Assembly (NCBI GenBank): GCA_958346165.1
Contig: CATVQO010000004.1
Coordinates: forward strand, 1 to 24,340
Reading direction: 5' to 3'
From: an uncultured Collinsella sp.
GTDB taxonomy: Bacteria; Actinomycetota; Coriobacteriia; Coriobacteriales; Coriobacteriaceae
Length of the DNA: 24,340 nucleotides
In this document: in pieces, positions 20,452 through 24,340 of the stretch
Position numbering within the stretch: position 1 is the first letter of the stretch
Layout of the letters: each line of letters starts with the position of its first letter
Translations under genes and position numbers: made by a program
The notes under the pieces: model-generated
The model's input: the letters and a program-made list of their open reading frames with translations, nothing else
Databases searched by the model: none
What the model was told of the DNA's origin: nothing

Positions 20452-21528
20452 TTACACGTTAAAGCGGAAGTGCACGACGTCGCCATCGGCCATGACATAG
20501 TCCTTGCCCTCAATACGCAGTTTGCCGGCGGCCTTGGCGCCCTGCTCGCCGCCGAGCTCGATGTAGTCGTCGTAGCCAATGACCTCGGCCTTAATAAAGC
20601 CGCGCTCAAAGTCGGTGTGGATGACACCGGCGGCCTGCGGGGCGGTCGCGCCCTGACGAACCGTCCAGGCCTTGACCTCCATCTCGCCGGCCGTAAAGAA
20701 CGACTGCAGGCCGAGCAGCTTGTAGGCAGCCTGAGCGAGCACGTCCAGGCCGGGCTGCTCCAGGCCCAGGCTTTCTAGGTAGTCGGCGGCGTCCTCGGGA
20801 TCGAGCTCGGAAAGCTCGGCCTCGATCTTGGCGCAGATCGGCAGCGGCTTGACGCCATCGATGGGCGCCAGGTCCTCGTTGAGCATGTCCTCGTCTACGT
20901 TGGCCACATACAGGATGGGCTTCATGGTGAGCAGGAACAGGCCCTTGGCGGCGGCACGCTCCTCGTCGGTCATCTCCATGGATGCGGCGCGCTTGCCTTC
21001 GTTGAGCCAGGCAAGCAGGCGCTTAGCGACCTCGAACTTGGGCATGAGTTCCTTGTCGCGCTTGGCCTCCTTCTCGAGCTTGGGCAGCTGTTTCTCGAGC
21101 GTGCCCATGTCGGCCAGGATGAGCTCGGTCATGATGGTGTCGGCATCGCCGGCAGGATCGACGAACTCGCCCGTGCGGCCCACCTCACGCATGACGTTGG
21201 GGTCCTTAAAGTAGCGCACGACCTCGCAGATGGCATCGGTCTCGCGGATGTTTGCCAAGAACTGGTTGCCCAGGCCCTCGCCCTCGTTGGCACCCTTCAC
21301 CAGGCCCGCGATGTCGACAAACTCGACCGTAGCCGGCACAATGCGGCCCGGGTTGACGATGTCGGCGAGCTTTTGCAGGCGGCTATCGGGCACATCGACG
21401 ATACCCACGTTGGGGTCGATCGTGGCAAACGGGTAGTTGGCGGCAAGGCCAGTCTTTTTGGTAAGCGCGGTGAACAGCGTCGACTTGCCCACATTGGGCA
21501 GGCCCACGATACCGATGGAAAGGGACAC
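20452..21528 (-). CDS. ychF: Ribosome-associated ATPase YchF (OLA1 family)
   Basis: 358 residues from a GTG at 21526-21528, chosen because AAAGGAG lies 5 bases upstream and the product then begins [16 protein letters not shown] as the family does; an ATG at 21564 would add 12 unusual residues. G1 GLPNVGKST, switch [13 protein letters not shown]3 [14 protein letters not shown], and a C-terminal TGS domain ([16 protein letters not shown], then [14 protein letters not shown]). Known: YchF binds ATP rather than GTP and associates with ribosomes, with roles in stress and redox response. Complete and typical. Followed by the DUF1648 gene in the same direction. Confidence 0.97.
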   Translation of the reverse strand: MSLSIGIVGLPNVGKSTLFTALTKKTGLAANYPFATIDPNVGIVDVPDSRLQKLADIVNPGRIVPATVEFVDIAGLVKGANEGEGLGNQFLANIRETDAICEVVRYFKDPNVMREVGRTGEFVDPAGDADTIMTELILADMGTLEKQLPKLEKEAKRDKELMPKFEVAKRLLAWLNEGKRAASMEMTDEERAAAKGLFLLTMKPILYVANVDEDMLNEDLAPIDGVKPLPICAKIEAELSELDPEDAADYLESLGLEQPGLDVLAQAAYKLLGLQSFFTAGEMEVKAWTVRQGATAPQAAGVIHTDFERGFIKAEVIGYDDYIELGGEQGAKAAGKLRIEGKDYVMADGDVVHFRFNV

Positions 21529-21642
21529 GACAGCTCCTTTTGGTACAGGTACTTCAAACTGCATAAGTATAGCGCCGCCGCGGCATCCAGGCGAATCCGG
21601 ACGCCACGACGGCGCAGATGAAGCAGAGATTGGAGTCACTGG

Positions 21643-22896
21643 CTAGTCCGCGAGCTTCTCCACCTGGTCGAGCATCTTGCCGAGCTTAGCCTTTGCCTCG
21701 GCCTTGACCTTCTCAGCTTCTTCGTGAGCCTTCGCCTTCTGGGCAGCCTTTTCCTCGGCTTCGGGATCGACGACGACCAGATTGGACGCGTCATGCTCAA
21801 CCAACTTGAGCGCATGCTCGGGGCACACCTTGACGCAGGCACCGCAGCCCAAGCAATACGTGGACTCCAACGCAAAGCGGCCGCTTCCCACCAAATCGCA
21901 GGCGAACGTGGGGCATACATTGACGCACTCGCCGCACGACGTGCACTTGTCAAAATCGCACTCCGGCGTGCTCACCTGCATGTTCTGGGCAAGCTCGGGA
22001 TGGTTCTGCAGCGTCGAGAGCACCAGCTGCCGCCCGTGCGTGAGCGAACGGCGACGCTTGGTTGTCGTGGTGCCGCACATGGTGTTGAGCGTGCGCTCCA
22101 GCTGGGTAATCTGATGGCGATGTGCTTTGAGCTTCTGCGTCACCGAGGCCAGCGCCGCCGTCGCCGGGTTGAGCTTGGTCACCGTCAGGCCCGTGGTGCG
22201 GGCAATCTTTTCCATGTACTCCTTGCGCTCGTACTCGCGAAGCTTATGGCACTTGAGGCTCTTGGGGTCGACCTCCAAGCCCATACCCGTGCCAGACCAC
22301 TCCTCGGCCTTCGCAATGGCCTCGCCCAGGATGTCCTCACCGCCGGTGTTGCGGCATTTATCGCACACGCCCAACGGCAGGTACACACTCACGTTGGGAT
22401 AGTCGGCCAGTACCGAGAACCAGGTCTCGGCCGTAATATCGCCCACACAGGCAACGACGACCTCGTTTTCGCGCGGCATGCGCTTGAGGGCGCGCGTGCA
22501 GGTGACGTAAGCGGTCTCGTGGCTCGTGGCCGCCGAGACAATGTCGTCATACAGGTTTTTAGGCGCCAGGCGCGGCGAGATGATCGCCTCGGTCGGACAG
22601 GCAGCGGCGCACAGGCCGCACTTGCGACAGGAGTCGAGGATCTCGATGGCGTCTTCCTCGACCTCGATAGCGTTGACCGGACACACGTCCATGCACGCGG
22701 TGCAGCCGCTCTTTTCGTTTTTGCAGGTCAGGCACGGAATGGTGTTGCCGCGCGGACGCTCCTTGTAGTCGGCAGGATTCCACTGCGGCGCCGACGGATC
22801 GAGTGCATCGGTCACGCCGCCAAGCGGGTTTTTAAGAAAGTCGAAACCCTTGCTGATCTCGATAATGTCATCAAACAGATCGTGTTCCTGCGCCAT
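21643..22896 (-). CDS. Multi-cluster 4Fe-4S ferredoxin-type protein
   Basis: 417 residues from the ATG at 22894-22896 with a GGGAGGGG site. N-terminal dicluster domain: Cys55/58/65/68/72 followed by Cys90/93/96/100, each ending in CP. C-terminal dicluster domain: CTSCGECVNVCP and CLGCGACVKVCP. Between them are about 200 residues with a Rossmann-like run (ENEVVVACVGDI, VSVYLPLGVCDKC) and a helical stretch. The tail after residue 375 is a charged Ala/Glu/Lys coiled coil. No signal peptide, so a cytosolic electron carrier or subunit. Known: such proteins feed reductases or flavin-based electron transfer in anaerobes. The partner is not in the window. Central domain unassigned. Confidence 0.85.
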   Translation of the reverse strand: MAQEHDLFDDIIEISKGFDFLKNPLGGVTDALDPSAPQWNPADYKERPRGNTIPCLTCKNEKSGCTACMDVCPVNAIEVEEDAIEILDSCRKCGLCAAACPTEAIISPRLAPKNLYDDIVSAATSHETAYVTCTRALKRMPRENEVVVACVGDITAETWFSVLADYPNVSVYLPLGVCDKCRNTGGEDILGEAIAKAEEWSGTGMGLEVDPKSLKCHKLREYERKEYMEKIARTTGLTVTKLNPATAALASVTQKLKAHRHQITQLERTLNTMCGTTTTKRRRSLTHGRQLVLSTLQNHPELAQNMQVSTPECDFDKCTSCGECVNVCPTFACDLVGSGRFALESTYCLGCGACVKVCPEHALKLVEHDASNLVVVDPEAEEKAAQKAKAHEEAEKVKAEAKAKLGKMLDQVEKLAD

Positions 22897-23046
22897 GCGC
22901 GGCCCCTCCCTGAGCAGTGCAAACAAGCAAGAGATAATGATACGCCATCGGCCCACGCCTCGGGCAAATTACACGCGGCGCATCTTTGCGGCAAATAGCC
23001 TATGCCTATCGCCACTTCGATTGCACAAGGTCAATCAAGCGCCAAG

Positions 23047-24114
23047 CTATGCCTCGCACATGAGCTGCACGAGCTTCTGTTTGGTCACCTTGGTCTGCTC
23101 GTTGGCCATATTACGCTCGTTTCTAAAGACCGCATTTGCAACACTCTGCAGATCGGCATCGGAAATCTCGCCAAGGCCCAGCTCCTCGAGCGTCGTCGGC
23201 AGGCCAACGCGCTGGCAAAACTCGAGCACCTGATCAAGCTCGAGCGCACGCTCCAGGCGCAGCTGCACCACCAGGCCAAATGCCACGGCCTCGCCATGCA
23301 TGGCCTTGCACTCGGGCAGAATCGTCAGACCGTTGGCGATGGCATGCGGCAACGCCAAGCCACCGCTCTCAAAGCCGACGCCCGAGAGCAGAATATTGCA
23401 CTCGATCAGGCGCTCAACCGCCGGCGATGTACGGCCCTTTTTGAGATCGCGCTTGGCAGCGACGCCGCACTCCATGAGTGTGTCGTAGCAGGCACGTGCC
23501 GCGACCAGGGCCAAGTGCCCCGGCGCGCCGCCGTGCTCGTTGGCGCCGTGCACCGCGGCGCACGAACGCGCCTCGAAGTACGTTGCCAGTGCATCGCCCA
23601 TGCCAGCAACCGTCATACGCAGTGGGGCCGCCGCGACCACGTTGGTATCGACCACGACCAGATCTGGATTCTTCTCGAGCATCAGATAGCGGTCGAACGA
23701 CCCATCCTCGTGATACAGCACCGAAATCGCGCTGCACGGACCATCCATCGAGGCCGCCGTGGGGCATACGCACAACGGCAACTCGGCATAAAACGCAACG
23801 GCCTTGGCGATATCGAGCATCTTGCCACCGCCAATACCCACAACCATGTCGCAATACTCAGCCTGGGCTTCCTTAGCCATTTTTACAACGGCCTCTTCCG
23901 TACACGGGCCGTCATAAATCTTAAAGAACGGCTCGCTTAGATCGTCGTCCAGAAATCCATCGACGATCTGCCTGCACAGCCGATCCTCGGTGCCCTGGTC
24001 AAACAAGACATAGGCAGCGCAGCCCAACCATGACAAATACCTGCCCTGGCGCGAAAGCTCACCCGGCCCCTGAACATACCGACCGGGACCGCCATAAACC
24101 ATGGGAAGCGCCAT
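23047..24114 (-). CDS. gldA: Glycerol dehydrogenase-like iron-containing alcohol dehydrogenase family protein
   Basis: 355 residues. NAD-binding GIGGGKMLDIAKA (93-105), then CPTAASMDGPCSAISVLY. Metal ligands Asp174 (GMGDAL), His257 (ALPHAIA) and His273 (AMHGEAV) match the zinc site of glycerol dehydrogenases almost residue for residue. Reaction: glycerol to dihydroxyacetone with NAD, or the reverse; some relatives use other short diols or hydroxyketones. Starts at the first ATG (24112-24114) with a weak GGGCGG site. It seems to be transcribed alone, with tandem hairpins upstream. Length is typical. Substrate could differ from glycerol, because the family is broad. Confidence 0.88.
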   Translation of the reverse strand: MALPMVYGGPGRYVQGPGELSRQGRYLSWLGCAAYVLFDQGTEDRLCRQIVDGFLDDDLSEPFFKIYDGPCTEEAVVKMAKEAQAEYCDMVVGIGGGKMLDIAKAVAFYAELPLCVCPTAASMDGPCSAISVLYHEDGSFDRYLMLEKNPDLVVVDTNVVAAAPLRMTVAGMGDALATYFEARSCAAVHGANEHGGAPGHLALVAARACYDTLMECGVAAKRDLKKGRTSPAVERLIECNILLSGVGFESGGLALPHAIANGLTILPECKAMHGEAVAFGLVVQLRLERALELDQVLEFCQRVGLPTTLEELGLGEISDADLQSVANAVFRNERNMANEQTKVTKQKLVQLMCEA

Positions 24115-24145
24115 ACGAGAATCCGCCCTTTCATCAACAACAATT

Positions 24146-24174
24146 GGTGCAAAGCAACCTGACCCCTTTGCACC
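24146..24174. other. Hairpin upstream of the gldA-like gene
   Basis: Perfect 9-bp stem GGTGCAAAG / CTTTGCACC, between the terminator at 24183-24215 and the gldA-like start. It shares GCAAAG with that terminator stem, so arms of the two can also cross-pair. Confidence 0.45.
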
Positions 24175-24182
24175 ATAGCAAA

Positions 24183-24215
24183 AAGGGGCAAAGTCATCTG
24201 CTGGCTTTGCCCCTT
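24183..24215 (-). terminator. Rho-independent terminator of the right-edge gene
   Basis: Stem AAGGGGCAAAG / CTTTGCCCCTT with an 11-base loop. On the - strand it is followed by a T5 run (TTTTTGC), 12 bases after the stop of the gene at the right edge. Confidence 0.85.
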
Positions 24216-24227
24216 CCTTAGCTTGAT

Positions 24228-24340
24228 TTACTCATCCATGAGATAGTAGTGGCCCAGCGCGTCGGCACCCAGGATGGCGTTTGCGACCATCTCGGGCGTC
24301 ACCTCAAACGGCATGTTGCACATGGTGTCATCGGGCGCGC
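24228..24340 (-). CDS. C-terminal end of an unrecognised protein (partial)
   Basis: 36 codons open from the right edge: APDDTMCNMPFEVTPEMVAN, then AILGADALGHYYLMDE and a TAA at 24228-24230. The strong terminator just after it supports a real gene. The acidic, aromatic end gives no family clue I trust. Confidence 0.55.
   Translation of the reverse strand, partial: APDDTMCNMPFEVTPEMVANAILGADALGHYYLMDE

Noticed and set aside
21529..21564. ATG start for YchF 12 codons earlier.
   Set aside because: The GTG at 21526-21528 has the AAAGGAG site and gives the family-like N-terminus.
1..24340. tRNA, rRNA, CRISPR array or intact insertion sequence.
   Set aside because: No tRNA-like cloverleaf, no regularly spaced repeats and no transposase-like frame recognised on either strand.

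Overview
The window looks like a chromosomal segment of a GC-rich gut actinobacterium of the Coriobacteriia, most likely Collinsella or a close relative. This is an inference from codon use, gene families and gene mix, with no marker gene to prove it. It mixes housekeeping genes (a topoisomerase A-subunit tail, guaA, ychF, an L-asparaginase, a GldA-like dehydrogenase) with accessory islands and a zone rich in gene remnants.

Region 1-4008: the C-terminal end of a gyrase/topoisomerase A-type subunit and its terminator, then a flavodoxin-family reductase. Next comes a MerR-controlled divergent cluster: MerR on +, and on - a second flavoprotein, a carboxymuconolactone decarboxylase-cupin fusion and an alpha/beta hydrolase with a cysteine nucleophile. 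This reads as an electrophile or xenobiotic response unit. Region 4009-6242 is gene-poor and decayed: an ATPase tail fragment, a yjdF (DUF2992) gene behind a probable riboswitch leader but cut by an amber codon, and a twice-frameshifted ToxN/AbiQ-like toxin. Region 6243-8122 holds three small SAM methyltransferases behind an iron-box-like dyad. The middle one is truncated and fused to the tail of a lost membrane protein.

Region 8218-15718 is the most interesting part: one minus-strand locus that reads, in transcription order, LevR-like PRD regulator, mannose-family PTS IIB, IIC, IID and IIA, a DUF2961/GH172 glycosidase and a ROK fructokinase. A PTS followed by a glycosidase of the family that acts on alpha-fructofuranosides and difructose dianhydrides, plus a kinase for free fructose, suggests import and cleavage of a fructose-containing disaccharide. 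The regulator's AAA+ domain lacks the sigma-54 contact loop, and I see no -24/-12 promoter, so the classical LevR mechanism probably does not apply.

Region 15719-16460 holds more remnants (an MTA/SAH nucleosidase fragment and a second yjdF tail). Then follow guaA (-), a divergent L-asparaginase (+), a small XRE regulator divergent from an unknown gene across a 24-bp perfect palindrome, a DUF1648 membrane protein with ychF, a four-cluster ferredoxin-type protein, a GldA-family dehydrogenase, and the tail of an unrecognised minus-strand gene running off the right edge. I saw no tRNA, rRNA, CRISPR array or intact insertion sequence.
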